This document shows positions 11,240-23,483 of a stretch of DNA of 64,000 nt, piece after piece. Origin of the DNA: Saturnia japonica (taxonomy: Eukaryota; Arthropoda; Insecta; Lepidoptera; Saturniidae). Made by a program: the position numbers and the translations under genes. The notes beneath the pieces were generated by a model, which made no database searches, was not told where the DNA came from, and was given only the letters and a program-made list of their open reading frames with translations. Positions within the stretch are counted from its first letter, which is position 1. The number at the start of each line of letters is the position of its first letter. The stretch covers positions 11,532,001 through 11,596,000 of the forward strand of contig CM065304.1 of NCBI GenBank assembly GCA_033032175.1, read 5' to 3'.

Positions 11240-11590
11240 GTTCTTCTTCTTCTTCTTGTTTTGGCGCCGCAAAAAGCACTTGTCATTGTCAATGTTTTAA
11301 GCCTTCGTAAAATTTTCTAATAATTAAACAAAGTGAGGTCGGTCTTCTGATAAGATGGCGACTCCCTTGTTATAACTATCTAGGCTATTTTTGTGACATC
11401 TCAAAATGCATGCTCCTACTTTATATTTATAATTAACTTCACTTACGCACAACAACCAAATTATATCACGCAAAAAGCCACCAATATTACGTAATATAGG
11501 TTCAAGAAACCTAAGTTGATGAAAAAAATAAAAACCACAACATATCTCTTCGAGATCCCACCAAAACACCGCCATCTTAGTTATATAAAA
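11240..11590 (+). repeat. Dispersed repeat family F copy
   Basis: It starts with a (TTC)n run and continues with GCAAAAAGCACTTGTCATTG, ACATCTCAAAATGCATG and GATCCCACCAAAACACC. The same order recurs at 63670-64000 (GCAAAAGGCACTTG, ACATCTCAAAATGCGTG, GATCCCACCAAAAACTCC). An 83-codon - strand frame inside is probably incidental. Confidence 0.7.
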
Positions 11591-12709
11591 AAGTAGTAGC
11601 GAGTACTTCTGTTCGCGCGATAGAAATTAAACTATTTTGAATAGTCACACTATTAAGTGACGCATTACATCGAGTGCATTACACCATCTTCACCACGATA
11701 AAACTAGAGGCTTAGCAAATAACTTCATAGTGTAGACATTTTGTTAGAACGTGCGTGCGTTTTAATAAAATCATGTCTATCATTTTTCTCATAACGCGCC
11801 TAAAGAAGAGAAGTATCTTCAATGATTTACATTTAGGTTGATTATATTTGCGTACAGAAAAATCGTAATGTATTGTAATACTAGCTTTGTTTTTCATGTA
11901 AAAATGTTAAATTCGAAATATTTTCAAAGTTATTCCAGTGCCGGTCGAAATAGTAATCGTACGTTAGTAGAAAGGTGTTATATTAATTTTGAACACGTGT
12001 TTATGTCAATGTTTTATAATTTCTTAAAATAAAATAAAACAGGCAACCGTGTGTCCTAAAATGCTAAGATTCTCATTCAACCGAACTGATACGTAGCACA
12101 AAATATTACCTAGCCGAAATTCGATACTAAGTTATAAGATCCTAAATTGTTTTGCAAAAAAAAATGTCAACAGATTGTATTAGATACCTCTTTTAAATTC
12201 ATAGAATTACAATATTGTTGGATTCTTTGGAGTGTAAAAAGGTGTACAACTATTAGTCCACAAAATATCGCACCTGTAATATAATACGGGTGCCGACGAT
12301 GTCATTGGTATATTCAAACTGCATAAGTAATATTATATCGAAGGCTGTTGTTTCCCGGCCAACGTAGCCGGCGCGGCGTGATCTGTCACATAAATGTGTG
12401 GATATATAGTTACATAGCGGTGGTCACTATCGTTAAACCAGCACGAGTGGAAATGAAACGTACGACACATGAATCGACATTTAATATTTGTACCAACACT
12501 TTAAACTTATAAGTAGTTATTAATATAAAGTGAATTAGTAGGAGGTACGAATTAATTAATTTATTTCGCGTTATCGGGATTGACTAATAATAGGAGCTAT
12601 ATTCTAAGTACTTCTACAAAAAATACAAGTCGTTTCGTCTGAGTGATTCAATATATTTTACGTAATATACCTGTTATCTATTCTCATAATTTTTTATAAT
12701 ATAATTTAA
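11591..12709. other. Stretch without recognised features
   Basis: AT-rich apart from a small GC-richer patch at 12350-12430 (CCCGGCCAACGTAGCCGGCG). No gene or bounded repeat is supported. Confidence 0.35.
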
Positions 12710-13523
12710 CTAGCTGTGCCCACGGTTTCATCCGTGTTAATTTTATCCGACAAACTCCGCGCCACCAACGCACCCGACCTGTGTAGCCTATCATAATTGA
12801 TCTCACTTCCCGTACTTGCCTACAGTTTTCTAGATGACTTGACATTCATGGTTACTGATCTGTTTCTTAGAGTCTTAGCGTGAAGTTATATAGCATATAT
12901 AATACACTTCTTCAATAAATATAGGCTATAAAATACAACAATAATTTTTGCTCGGCCAATTCACGCCACTGACCAACAAACAAGTACTTATAGTCAGCTG
13001 ATTGTTGAATTATTTCAATTTTTCATTATCTCCTAAATTATGCATCCAAATAAAATGCTATAAAGGGCAAAGTTTAACTTCATAAAATTGTCTTTATGAT
13101 GACGTAACTGTTGTTTGTAAGGATTAATATGCCATGCATAAAAATAGTACATACTCATAAATATTTTTTAAATCTTGGACAAAAAAATTTGGTAAGTGAC
13201 TTATTGTGGCTTGTTCATGTATAAGAGATAGGCATATACTATTGCGGACCTTTTTTATATATACAAAGGGCCAAAATTTTTGTAGATAATTGTATTTACG
13301 TATCATTAACCATTAGGCCAGCGCGAGCGGATAAAGCAGTTCGGGAGGGCTTCCACTTCCGACTTAAAGCTAGCTGAGAGGTTAAGTCTAATGTTACATA
13401 GCCTATACTAGTTTTCATGAATCTGGTTATCATATACAAGAAGAATTTTTCAAATCCGAATTGTAGTTCCAGAGATTAGCATGTTTAAACAAAAAAAAAA
13501 CTTTTCCGTTTTATTATATTAAA
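12710..13523 (+). repeat. Dispersed repeat family A, full-length-like copy
   Basis: It starts CTAGCTGTGCCCACGGTTTC and ends CTTTTCCGTTTTATTATATT. It is the best + strand reference for the long form (about 0.8 kb). It directly abuts another repeat beginning CTAGCGGTGTTCCCGCGG at 13529. Confidence 0.75.
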
Positions 13524-13528
13524 TCATA

Positions 13529-13991
13529 CTAGCGGTGTTCCCGCGGAACTACACGCATTTGTTATTGCTCAGTAATTATTTTCACCTCGTAATTTTATTT
13601 TTACTCATATTATTGCTTTTATGAAATCACGTATGCACCCGGTCTACGAAATTGTGTTAAAAGTGATAGAGAATTAATAAAAAATAATAATTTATTTTAC
13701 AATTTTAAAATATTTTTGACAATCTTTATAGCCTAAGATTCATGGAATGACTTATACTTCCCGTGTAAAAAAAATCATCAAAATCGGTCCAGAATTAAAG
13801 AAAATAGTTTTGTTTTCTAAATGCATTAATGATATTTCTTATACTCCATCAATTGACCAATGTCATAAGCACCCCGTATACAACATTTTATAAGAATCGG
13901 TCAAGCCGTTTTTCAGTTTAATTCGGACATATAAACAAACAGGACAGAGATACAAACAGACAAAAATGTAAAGTAATAAGTATAAGTATAG
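13529..13991 (+). repeat. Dispersed repeat, CCCGCGGAACTAC head
   Basis: It has a head CTAGCGGTGTTCCCGCGGAA, a middle AATCGGTCCAGAATTAAAG, and an end AAACAGACAAAAATGTAA then AAGTATAGATTAAG. A relative with head CTAGCGCTGCCCCGCGGCTT is at 59054-59520 and shares the general order of blocks. Confidence 0.6.
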
Positions 13992-15320
13992 ATTAAGAAC
14001 ACTTCCCTACTAAACATGAAGGGGCTAAGTTTGTGATTCTTCAATTAACTAATTTTTTTTTACATTTTATTAGGGATATTTTTTTTACTTATAATCTGAT
14101 ATATATAACTTAAACAGAATATACCTAATAACACTTTCACGGATCCGACGGGGTTTTTAATATACACTGTATAACATTCTATATGCCACTTAGCCACATA
14201 CATCATACGGAGATGTATGATACTGATAAAACATTGATGATACCCATTAGAGAATCATCAATTATCTAATCATGCTTGTAATAGTTAAATTTAAGGTGAG
14301 TCTGTCTCTATCTTTGCAAAGTTAAATAAATTCATCAAAATAAATATACCTGGTATTATTTAAGCTTATTAGTTATTATATTAATAAAATTAGTTTATTT
14401 AATCTCTAAAATATGGTACAAGAACTTTATCATGCTTCTCTTAAGATTAGCATCAAGAAGAACATGTTCTACACAAAGGTTTTGATGACATAAAATTAAG
14501 GTATTAATTAAGTGTGATGGTCGTGATGAAACACTAGAAAAGTTCAATCAGTATATTATTGGGCACTGTTTATCTTTTGACAGAGAGCATCGATATAAGG
14601 AAATCAAAAGACGCATTCAACTGCGATGGTCTGCATTCCGCAAACTTGACGACGTGTTCGGGGATCGAAAAATATTGCAATATATCTAAAGACCGGTTTT
14701 ATAAACCAATATACATATATTGCCCAACATCAAAACATTGATTTACTAAAGATACTATGAACAAAATGATTGTGCACACTTTGAGTTAGAAATACGGAAA
14801 TCTGAAACGAAATACGGAAAGGGGAGATCCCAACTTAAATAGTGTTAGGTATGACACTTAGCCGACTTAGACACCACAGATGGGAGAGATTTCTTACGGA
14901 GTGGCGAGAAAAAAGGAATAAATTACAGGACAAACCCGTGGGAAATAGGTTTCGATGGAATCACTAATCTTATCGAAAAGACCTGGATAAGGGATGAATG
15001 GTGTTAAAGGGATCTTATGATCTACAGCTATATTAAAGCTATATTTAAGCTAATTTGATAATTGATCTTCTAATTAATAATATTCTTTAGAACGATTGAC
15101 ACACGACGCACAACTTAAACCAGTCGGTCTAGATGAATTAAATTTATCACACAGTTTCTTATATGGTTACCTAACGTATGCTTAGAGCCTTAGAGGCTAG
15201 AGTTCACTTAAAGAATTTATAAAAAATTATCCCAGGAGGAGGTTATAACCAGGTGATTCCTAAAATGATTATGATGAGAAATACCGCTGGAAAAACTGTT
15301 AAGTTAGCTAGCTACTTTAA
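13992..15320. other. AT-rich stretch without genes
   Basis: There are only short chance frames. The segment 14781-15010 has balanced composition (ACGGAAAGGGGAGATCCC and so on) but matches nothing that I can name. Confidence 0.35.
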
Positions 15321-15890
15321 AAAATTGAACAAGTAGAGAGTATAATTCGTACCTTGAGGGTTCCGAACTGATTGCATTACTTACCGTACATTATTGTACC
15401 GTCTCTTAAACTCTTTAATGTATCTTGGTGTGTCAGTCACTCCGTTTGTCTGTTTTGTTATAACTCAAGAAATACTTAACAGATTTCGGTGAGATTTTTT
15501 TTTTCACAAAAAAGCATGTAGAATTATCATATATGCTGTGCCTGGGATCAGAGTTATAAATTAAGTTTATATAAATTGAGATGTTAGTGCCTATATTTCA
15601 CTCTGCAACCAAAACTCTTCACTGCAGACCAATGGTGCTTATACGTGGTAGTAACCTTGGAGTTCGCATGGTGCACTATGGTGGTTTGGTCGCGTTGTGT
15701 GGAAACGGGTGTGTCAAAATGTAATTATGTATTTCTTATATAAGTAAAGTGTTATTATGAAGTGTTGTTACCTTTTTATTCTGTTAACTTAGAAATTTTA
15801 TATTTTTAAAGCAATTTGAGGTATTCGGTATTAATTTCAAGTATATAGCTCAAGTTTCTTTGGAGAAAAAAAAAACTTGGTCAAATATTG
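15320..15890 (+). repeat. Dispersed repeat family E, partial copy
   Basis: AAGTAGAGAGTATAATTCG, TTACTTACCGTACATTATT and the CTGTCTGTT-type blocks recur in the longer copy at 44336-45316. The head AATCGGTCAAGT seen there is a widespread lepidopteran repeat start. Confidence 0.6.
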
Positions 15891-15894
15891 TTAC

Positions 15895-17690
15895 ATTATA
15901 ATAATAATAATAATAAATTTATTTATTTCACCTCACATTTAGCATAGTTAATTTAACAATATTGTTTATACACAAAACTGCCTCATTAGTCTAGTAATCA
16001 TAAGCACGACTCCTATGCTCAAGGTCATCCCAGGTCGTGCAAAGTGTTATTGGGTTTTTCCTATGAAATTCTCAGTTGTAGCTCGGAGTTTGGTTTCGTG
16101 CCCGATTAATGGCAATAGGCTCGTCCCCTATTACATGGGACCTAAAAACATACTCGGCGAAATGTGGGTGTACATTAGGTACACTTCTGCCTAACCCTTC
16201 GTGGAATACAGACGTGATGGTATGTTTTATACACAAAAAATACATTTAATGTGAGATCTGGAGTCTGAAAAAGGTACACTGACCTGAACTAGAGAAATCC
16301 AGACGCTCTTTCTCTAATTTTACCTATATTATCGTCATTTTATGCACAACAATTTTAAATGAGCATAGAACATTATAAAACAATAGATAACAATTTTTTT
16401 GTATTACTGTATGAAAGTGTTAATAACCAATTGTAAATAGTACGTTTTGCTCTTTGTTCAGGTAAATGATAAATATGAAGAATAGGGTTAATCTGACTAT
16501 ATATTTGAGAACCTAAAAAACAGAAGAATTTATGTGAAATTTGCAGATGGAGTGAAAGCGTCTCACATACATGATGCTTACGTCTTTTAATGTAATGAAT
16601 GTTAGGATCATATATTAATCGACAGTGCATAGTAAGAATTGTTTTTAGGATAAAAAGTTATCTTACGTAAGGTCTTTTGATATTTTATATAGTTCAACTG
16701 TGAGAAATCTATATGTCAGAAACGAGCTTACTTTTAAAACTGCTGTTTGAGCACGCTCTAATTTCATTAATATTGTTTTAGTGGCACCATCCCAGGATGT
16801 GATGCAATATGTAATAATTGACTGACAAATAGAAAAATACACAGATTTTAGGATTATTGAGTCTCCATTGTGTCGTAAATTTTTGTATATGTAATATGTA
16901 AGTTTACGCACTCTAGAAGTAAGAACTTCAATATGGGACTGGAAAGAAAGAGTACTGTCTTTTATTATACCTAAATATTTTATGGTGTTAACTCGCTGCA
17001 ATTTATCATAGGAACAAACCGAAGTAGCTTGCAAGAGACAAGAGTGTGCAAATATGGGGTAAAAGCATACATTTAGTTTTATTAATATTTAAAGTTAATA
17101 CATTTGAATTTAACCATTGCATCACAGTGTTTAAACCATTTTGAAAATATTAAAAGACTTCAGTCCAGGATTCGCCTGAAAAAACCAAAACTGTGTCATC
17201 TGCAAATATTAATATTTTACCATAAGGCAAGTAAAGATTACATAAATCGTTTATAGAGATGAGGAAGAGAGTAGGACCCAGAATACTTCCTTGAGGGACG
17301 CCATAAGTAACAGGCAATTCATTGCTAATATAATTATCTATCTTAACACATTGTGTTCTATTTGATAGATAATAGATAAATAATTTGAGATGAGTACCTG
17401 GAACCCCTATCCGTTCTAATTTGTTAATAAGAATCGGAAAAGAGACAATGTCAAAAGCCTTCGCTAGATCTAAATTATGGCTAGAGTCTTAGACTGCTTA
17501 TCTATTGAAGAAACAATATAATTAGTAAATTCTAAAAAATCATCTTCGCACGATCTATTTTTCTGAAAATCAATTTGATTTGGTGAAATAATATGATTTT
17601 TTTTCTAAATATTTAATTAACCTAGAATTTAATAATCTTTCAAATATCCGACTGGTTAAAGCTGGTTTGCAGAATTCCGACGCGGTCATA
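15895..17690 (-). mobile_element. Non-LTR retrotransposon (LINE) remnant, carrying a SINE
   Basis: On the - strand the reverse transcriptase core can be read despite frameshifts: DLAKAFD (about 17460), GVPQGSILGP (about 17300), FADDTVLVF (about 17205), then KYLGI and a C-terminal region open from 17034 to 16663. The FADD box holds the catalytic Asp pair. The 3' tail reaches a (TTA)n run at 15896-15917. It is probably CR1/Jockey-like by motif style. It is 5' truncated and dead, and split in its 3' UTR by the SINE at 15978-16225. Confidence 0.85.
15978..16225 (+). mobile_element. tRNA-derived SINE inserted in the LINE 3' UTR
   Basis: The head CTGCCTCATTAGTCTAGTAA resembles a Pol III A box region. 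A degraded B box follows near 16030, then AATGGCAATAGGCTCGTCCC and TATTACATGGGACC. A perfect 13-bp duplication, TTTATACACAAAA, flanks it at 15965-15977 and 16226-16238, proving retroposition into the LINE. Related SINE bodies occur inside the composite elements at 28.99, 43.74 and 54.7 kb. It could be a Metulj-type butterfly SINE, but the name is unverified. Confidence 0.85.
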
Positions 17691-18420
17691 TATTAATCTC
17701 AGTGACGAATTTCGTGATGGGTGTACGTGTACCGCTGTGAACAATGAAAACATCGATTCACAATTTAACAAAGGCTCAAAAAACAGATTGGTGCAATGTC
17801 ATGCTTACCAGATTCAACGAAAGGACTTAAAATTTGGTGTGGTATATAGTGACAGGTGACAAAATACAGATTTATAGCTACGATCCCAAAACAAAGCAGC
17901 AATCGACTGTTTGGAGCTTTCCAGGTGAGTTGAAATCAAACAAAGTGGCGAGTGTGCGGTCTGCCACTAAGCGGGTGATAGCTACTTTTTAAATAAAACC
18001 GTACACGTGGCTACTGTCGCTTTGAAGGATCGTAGTACAATAAATAACGATTGTTATACGACTATATGTTTGCCGCAAGTTATGGACGGTCTCCGTAAAA
18101 ATAACCAAAACGCCGTATCATCTTGTAGCATGACAATGCCAGCTCTCACACGGCCAGACAGACAAACTAATTTTTGAAAGGGAAAAACCTAGACATTATG
18201 GGTCATTCTGCATACAGTCCCAACCTAGCACCATGCGACCACTTAAAGCGGTCAACTATTTTCAACACCAGAAAAGGCTGTTGAAGAGTATAAAAAACAT
18301 ATTTCCGAGGTCACCATGGAGGAGTGGCATAAATTTTTACAAAATTGTTTTTCTTCGCATGAAAAATTGCATTGAAACCAATAGAGAATATTTTGGGAAA
18401 CAAAAAATTGATTTTTAACA
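17690..18420 (+). pseudogene. mariner transposase relic with deletions and stops
   Basis: Fragments in changing frames read NLSDEFRDG, TAVNNENID, YDPKTKQQSTVW, VATVAL, TTICLPQVMDGLRKNN and EEYKKHISEVTMEEWH. This is the order of a mariner transposase of a subfamily different from the copy at 1823. The HDN region is damaged (TCTTGTAGCATGACAATGCC). The head is missing and no ends are found. It abuts the LINE at its left. Confidence 0.8.
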
Positions 18421-18649
18421 ATAATAGTATTTTTTTTTATTTGTTCAAGAATTTTTAGTGCAAGTAGTTGTATAGTTTCAAGGAGATCACAAGAAACATA
18501 ATAGAGAAGAAAAATCTGTCTTCGAAATATGTACTGTAGGAGCATTCTATATAAAACGGTAGCCTTTGGGTGGTTGGGTGTTTAATAAGTGATTAAAATT
18601 GCAATAGCTCTTTAAAAAAAAACTATAATTTGGCAAACATATGTCATTG

Positions 18650-19600
18650 GTCTACATCTAATACATTAGTTATCAACCCTCAAAAATAATTGGTAGTAAA
18701 CGAAATATTGTCAGGATTAGTAGTGTGACATTTGACATACTAGTGGATGGCGAGACTATTGAGCTAGTTACGAAAGCTAAAAGCCTCGGTTTAATTGTTG
18801 ATAGCAACTTACGTTTTGAGAAACATGTTGCAGAAAGCACAAGAAACTGCTTTTATCGTCTGAAATTACTGTATAAAATACGCCCTTTCTTGGGCAATGA
18901 AGTCAGGTTAACTCTTTATGAATCTTTAATTAAATTCTACTAATTTGTTAAAAATGATGTCGCGTAGGAGGCTGCATCTTGGAGTACTTTTGTTCGGAGT
19001 AATTAACAAGCAAAAACCGAATTGTTTATACTTGAAGTTGGTTTGGCCAGAGTCTCAACATATATTCTTAAGAAGAACCAGTAGCTTTGCGATTATTACT
19101 CCAAAGCACCGATCCATGGCTTTTTGAGGTTCTTTTAATTTTGCGGCTTCACGATGCTGGAATGATTTACCGCCGCCACTTCGTAATTTAAAAACGGCCC
19201 AAACCTTTAGAGCAACGCTTAAAAAACTTATGTTACAGGACCAGAATTGTAACTTGGCGTGATCTTAGAAGTGTGTACTCCTCACTCTCTCTCTCACACA
19301 TAGTTTTAATTGCTCTTTGTCACATCAATTTTTTGTACATTGTTAGTATGTATTAATTTTTTTGTTGTTGTTTTATTTACTATTTATTTTTATTTTATTG
19401 ATGTCCGTGATGTATGTTAATATGGCCCAGTCAGAATACCAGCAGTGTAGCAATTATGCTGAGACTGAGACCTGTTTGTTCCCACACGGCACCTTACTTA
19501 TAATTGTTGTTATTATTTTTTAGTTATGTTAATTTTATTATTTTTGTTTTTGATGAATTGTGTATGTATAAATAGACTTTTTTTCTTCTTTAAAATATCG
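18650..19600 (+). mobile_element. LINE 3' fragment (CR1/Jockey-like)
   Basis: The frame from 18725 reads DILVDGETIEL, KSLGLIVDSNLRFEKHV and RLKLLYKIRPFLG, the post-RT segment of non-LTR polymerases. After a frameshift, 19131-19262 gives SFNFAASRCWNDLPPPLRNL and a stop. A T-rich 3' UTR with CACACGGCACCTTACTTA follows. The RT core is missing. It is distinct from the LINE at 15.9-17.7 kb in strand and sequence. Confidence 0.8.
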
Positions 19601-20580
19601 TTGTCAGATGTTGTTTAAAGTATGAGCAGATTGACTGAGATCTTTTAGTGTAGACCAATGGTCACATAGTTATCTATTTATTTATTTTGTTATAAATTAA
19701 CAGGCTATTTACAGCGAATATAAATAGTTGTAAAATAATCGAAATAGGAGGCCAATTACAAGTTATCACAAGTAGAAAACATACATATAAACAAAATCGA
19801 AAGAAGACTGACTGACCAGCCACGAAGAAAAAAATACAAAAATTAACACGAATTAAAATTACTGAAAAAAGTATCTGCATAAAATATGCCTTAGAGACTT
19901 ATACACACTTAAGTATTAAATAAGTGAACAATATCATCTAATAAATTAAATTGTTCGCATGCCTGGATTAGAAATGAATTTTGTCTATATTAATACATTT
20001 CATATATTTGTACACAATTGACACACAACTGAATTATCAATAAGAGTTCTGGACAGTCTAGAATTCCCTTGGTTATATTACTTAATTAACAGTAGTTAAT
20101 TCACAATTTTGTCCAAACGTCGGCTTACTTGCGTAGCTTTATGCATTAAATTTCTACTAGTTAATAACACTGAAATCTACCTTTCAATGTAAAAAGCCCA
20201 ATTTTCAAATATTAATTTATACTAATTGGTTAATTAGTCAGTTTAGTGTTAAGCAATTGCATAACACAAAATTATTGTAAAATAGTTATTATGCCCTTGA
20301 AAAGCTTTTAAAGTTTAAATTAAGAGTTCTAATTATTTGTTCAAATTTATATGATTCTCGTTGTTGCGGACTATTTATTTTATTTTATTTCATTCTTATG
20401 ACTGCGATTTATCATAAACATTCGAACCGCATATGTATTTGTAAGAGTTATTGATAGTAATATATAATAAATAAATAGTAATAAATAATAGTATATTAAA
20501 CGTGCAAAATTATTAATCTCTATCATGAAATAACCGAATAAGCCTTTATACTCCTAACTATAAACTTTTATTTACAATTA
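19601..20580. other. AT-rich stretch without recognised features
   Basis: Very AT-rich with no gene, RNA or bounded repeat that I can support. Confidence 0.4.
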
Positions 20581-20790
20581 ACTACTTACTATCCGAGGTT
20601 TCGTTCCCGATGTATTCAAAATGAAACGACTCGCGCACCACCTATTGCAAAATGGCTGAACTAATTCATAAACCTTCCCTTGTATGCACAAAATAATTCA
20701 ACTAAATTTCATTCCAATCGGATGAAGAGTATACGAACGCATAAGGGACAAACAAAGAAACATAAAAAGTGATTCGGATAATTCCAGTTG
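20580..20790 (+). repeat. Old dispersed repeat fragment
   Basis: GTTTCGTTCCCGATGTATTC, TTTCATTCCAATCGGATGAA and AGGGACAAACAAAGAAACAT follow the usual order of lepidopteran repeats in this window. It resembles 4376-4545. Confidence 0.45.
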
Positions 20791-21079
20791 TAGATGGTTT
20801 TGTTATTTAAGAAAAACAATATTTTTTTGTTCTGTGATTATTACAAAGTACCTAGGAAATATATATCAATAAAAATATACTTGCCTCCACATTCAGTTGT
20901 CCAATTATTGAGCCCATTATCACGCAGTTATACGACATACCTACTAGAACAATAACAAAGTCTTGGTTAACGATTTTATCATTCACTTCTCTCAACATTA
21001 CATATTTAATAAAATATATTGTAAAAAATGTAAAGTTAACTATTAAATTAACCGCAGGAATGGATTACTTTAATAACAA

Positions 21080-21380
21080 TGGCAGTGAGTACGAGCAATA
21101 TTTTTGTGTTTATCTCGTTTTTATGAGTTTAAGTCGGAAGCATGAGGTGGCACGAGAGATAGAGATTTAATTGAAGGCGAGATGGTGCGAGGGGTGGCAA
21201 GCCGCAACCGCCCTCCGGAGCACCGCTCACTGTGGGGGTTGCAAAATAATAAAAAAATGAAGCCGCGCAAACGTATCCCCCGCGAGCTCGGATGCTGTGA
21301 AAGTGGCACGCCGTGGATAAATGAACCTTTTTTGTTTATGGAATACGCCTAAGCCTCGCGTCGCCCCACTTTCGTATTGT
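21080..21380. promoter_or_regulatory. Candidate cis-regulatory block about 2 kb upstream of the homeobox exon
   Basis: This GC-richer block (about 50% GC from 21170 to 21310) lies inside very AT-rich DNA and resembles no repeat in the window. It holds GTTTATCTCG (GATA-type), AACCGC (Runx-type, near 21205), AATAAAAAAATGA and GGATAAATGAA (homeodomain/Fox-like). Its long frames have no recognisable protein. Its position just upstream of a developmental homeobox exon makes an enhancer or alternative promoter plausible. Function is inference. Confidence 0.35.
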
Positions 21381-22789
21381 GAGAATTCTATAGGTGTTAG
21401 TTCATTCTGCTCGTTAGAGCGTTATTAAATTTATGTATGTCATCGTCAAATGTTTAAGTAAATTATCATACACCTATACATTTCCCAATGACAACATAAT
21501 GGGTATAACATAATTTCTACAACCTGATGAAGAAACTAAAATATTTCGTGGTACTGTGGAATTAACACGTTCAATAAACGGCGCAATAATATTGACGAAA
21601 CAAAAAGGATTTCCTTTCATATTTATTTACGAGAATCTCATTCGGGGGTGAGAAGAATTAAGTCAACAACGAACTTGACAATAGGAGAATGTTCATTTTG
21701 TGACGGCTGCTAAATGATTTCTAACTGTATTTGTAACCGTTAAGATACAGAGTTGACTGTAGCTTCATCTGTGAGGGGCACATCCCGTCACTTCTGCGAT
21801 TTAAGTGACAGTTTTATTAATTTCCCATACTAACTCATCCCCAATTTTCCACCCCACTCAGTTTCCGACAATAGTCTGGCAGCATATGGTACCGGCAGCT
21901 ACGCCACGATACTCAAGTGAAAAGTTATAAAATTCGTTACAGACAACAATTGCAACGGGCACACTTTATAATTTTGTAGCTACAAAATAATGTATTTTAG
22001 TATCAACTATAATTATAAATAATAATGATTATTGCATTTTAATAGTTTCTAAATATTATTATTTATGTCATTTTTCAATTGATTTGATGTCAAAATGATA
22101 ACTGATTGCTTTCGTTATTTAATTGTTTAATGTAAATATTGAAATCCTTTTTGGTTACTTATTTCCATAATAATGTAAACTTTACCGTCGTTTTTTCTTA
22201 TAAATATTCATGAAATACGTGCACTTATTTTGCATTTGGTATATATCTAAATTAACGAAAAACGATACTTAACATGTGAACCCTTTTTATTTTTTATGCT
22301 TTTATATCCGTTCAAAATATGTGTAGTTAATGACTGTTTTGGACACAAAGTCATTAAATCATTGACTATCTCTATGTATTGCATTAATGAAACAAATATA
22401 AACTATAAATATTAGAATTCAAAATTAATGAAACATCTGCTAGAATTTGAAAAGTCATTAACGATATATTACGGCGATATCGATAAGTAACCAACCTGCT
22501 TAAATAATAAAATTTCAATAACTATGAATTAAAGTAATATATAGGCCGTTAATAGATTATTCCTATCCGGTACGAAAGCACAAAAATCACTTAGTATACT
22601 ATAAGCAACATTATTAAAAATTAACAGACTATGCGACAAATGAACAGATTCTCATTGATAAGAATATTTCATTATCGATAAATTCTCGATTACAAAAATT
22701 ATCAGGCCTATATCCGAAACGATACATTTATTTAAACGTAATATATTTGAGATACGTGAACTGCATCATAATAAAGATAGTACAATTCA
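21381..22789. other. Intronic or flanking AT-rich DNA
   Basis: No gene or bounded repeat is seen. A small balanced patch lies at 21650-21910. Confidence 0.35.
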
Positions 22790-23060
22790 AATAACGGCGC
22801 ATGTCCAGTAACAAATGCGTACGTAGGTCTATCCGAGATAAGCTGGAGCTTTACGCTGGCACAGCAGTCGATGGCTTATCTTGATTTCAATTATTATGCT
22901 ACCGCTTTCATTGGCTCGGTGTGGCGATCAAATGAGGACAAGAGGGAGCGCGTCAGGGATTGGGGCGGGTCCGTTATCTGAAATCTCGTCTAAATCAGAC
23001 TTCGCCATTTACGCTTGATTGTACCTCTAACAATTTCGTCTTTCTCCATGTTTATTTTAG
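22790..23060. promoter_or_regulatory. Candidate cis-regulatory block with three GATA-type motifs
   Basis: This non-repetitive, GC-richer block lies 0.4-0.7 kb upstream of the homeobox exon. It contains AGATAAG (22836-22842), its reverse form CTTATCTT (22875-22882) and TTATCT (22974-22979), plus GGGCGGG at about 22964 and ATTGGCTCGG at about 22910. No coding frame is recognised. An intronic enhancer or internal promoter is plausible but unproven. Confidence 0.35.
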
Positions 23061-23483
23061 CTCAGTCGGAAGTAAGTACGTTACAGTCCAAAAACAACGA
23101 TAACTGGATAAATATAATTCAATAGTCACAGTCATCAGCTTGTAATAATCACCGCCAATAGTCATTAGACAATTTCATAAATATTGGCCTACCTAAAAGT
23201 ATAACTCTCTGAACAGAATCTTATACCTCTGATCGGTACCACATTTATAATTGTAGAAAATATTATTTTCATTGCAAAATCGATTGATATAATTGTATAT
23301 GGTCACATCGTGTATTTTTTTAATTTACTAATAATGTTGTGCTATTAAAATATATATTGAACCCAATAATCATTTGCGATTCTATAAATTTAAATCCTTT
23401 AAAAATTTAGGCAATTAATCGGAACTATTATCTTATCTAATGAAATTAATAAATATTTTATGTAATTCATTTATTTTTCACAG

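Noticed and set aside
14937..14944. Su(H)-type site CGTGGGAA
   Set aside because: A single word in a stretch that may be an old repeat. An identical word also appears by chance in the mariner fragment near 4650, so on its own it is not informative.
23440..23483. ATG at 23440 as the start of the homeobox protein
   Set aside because: It lies upstream of a clear acceptor with a pyrimidine tract. The residues before YGMDLNG do not resemble any Iroquois protein.
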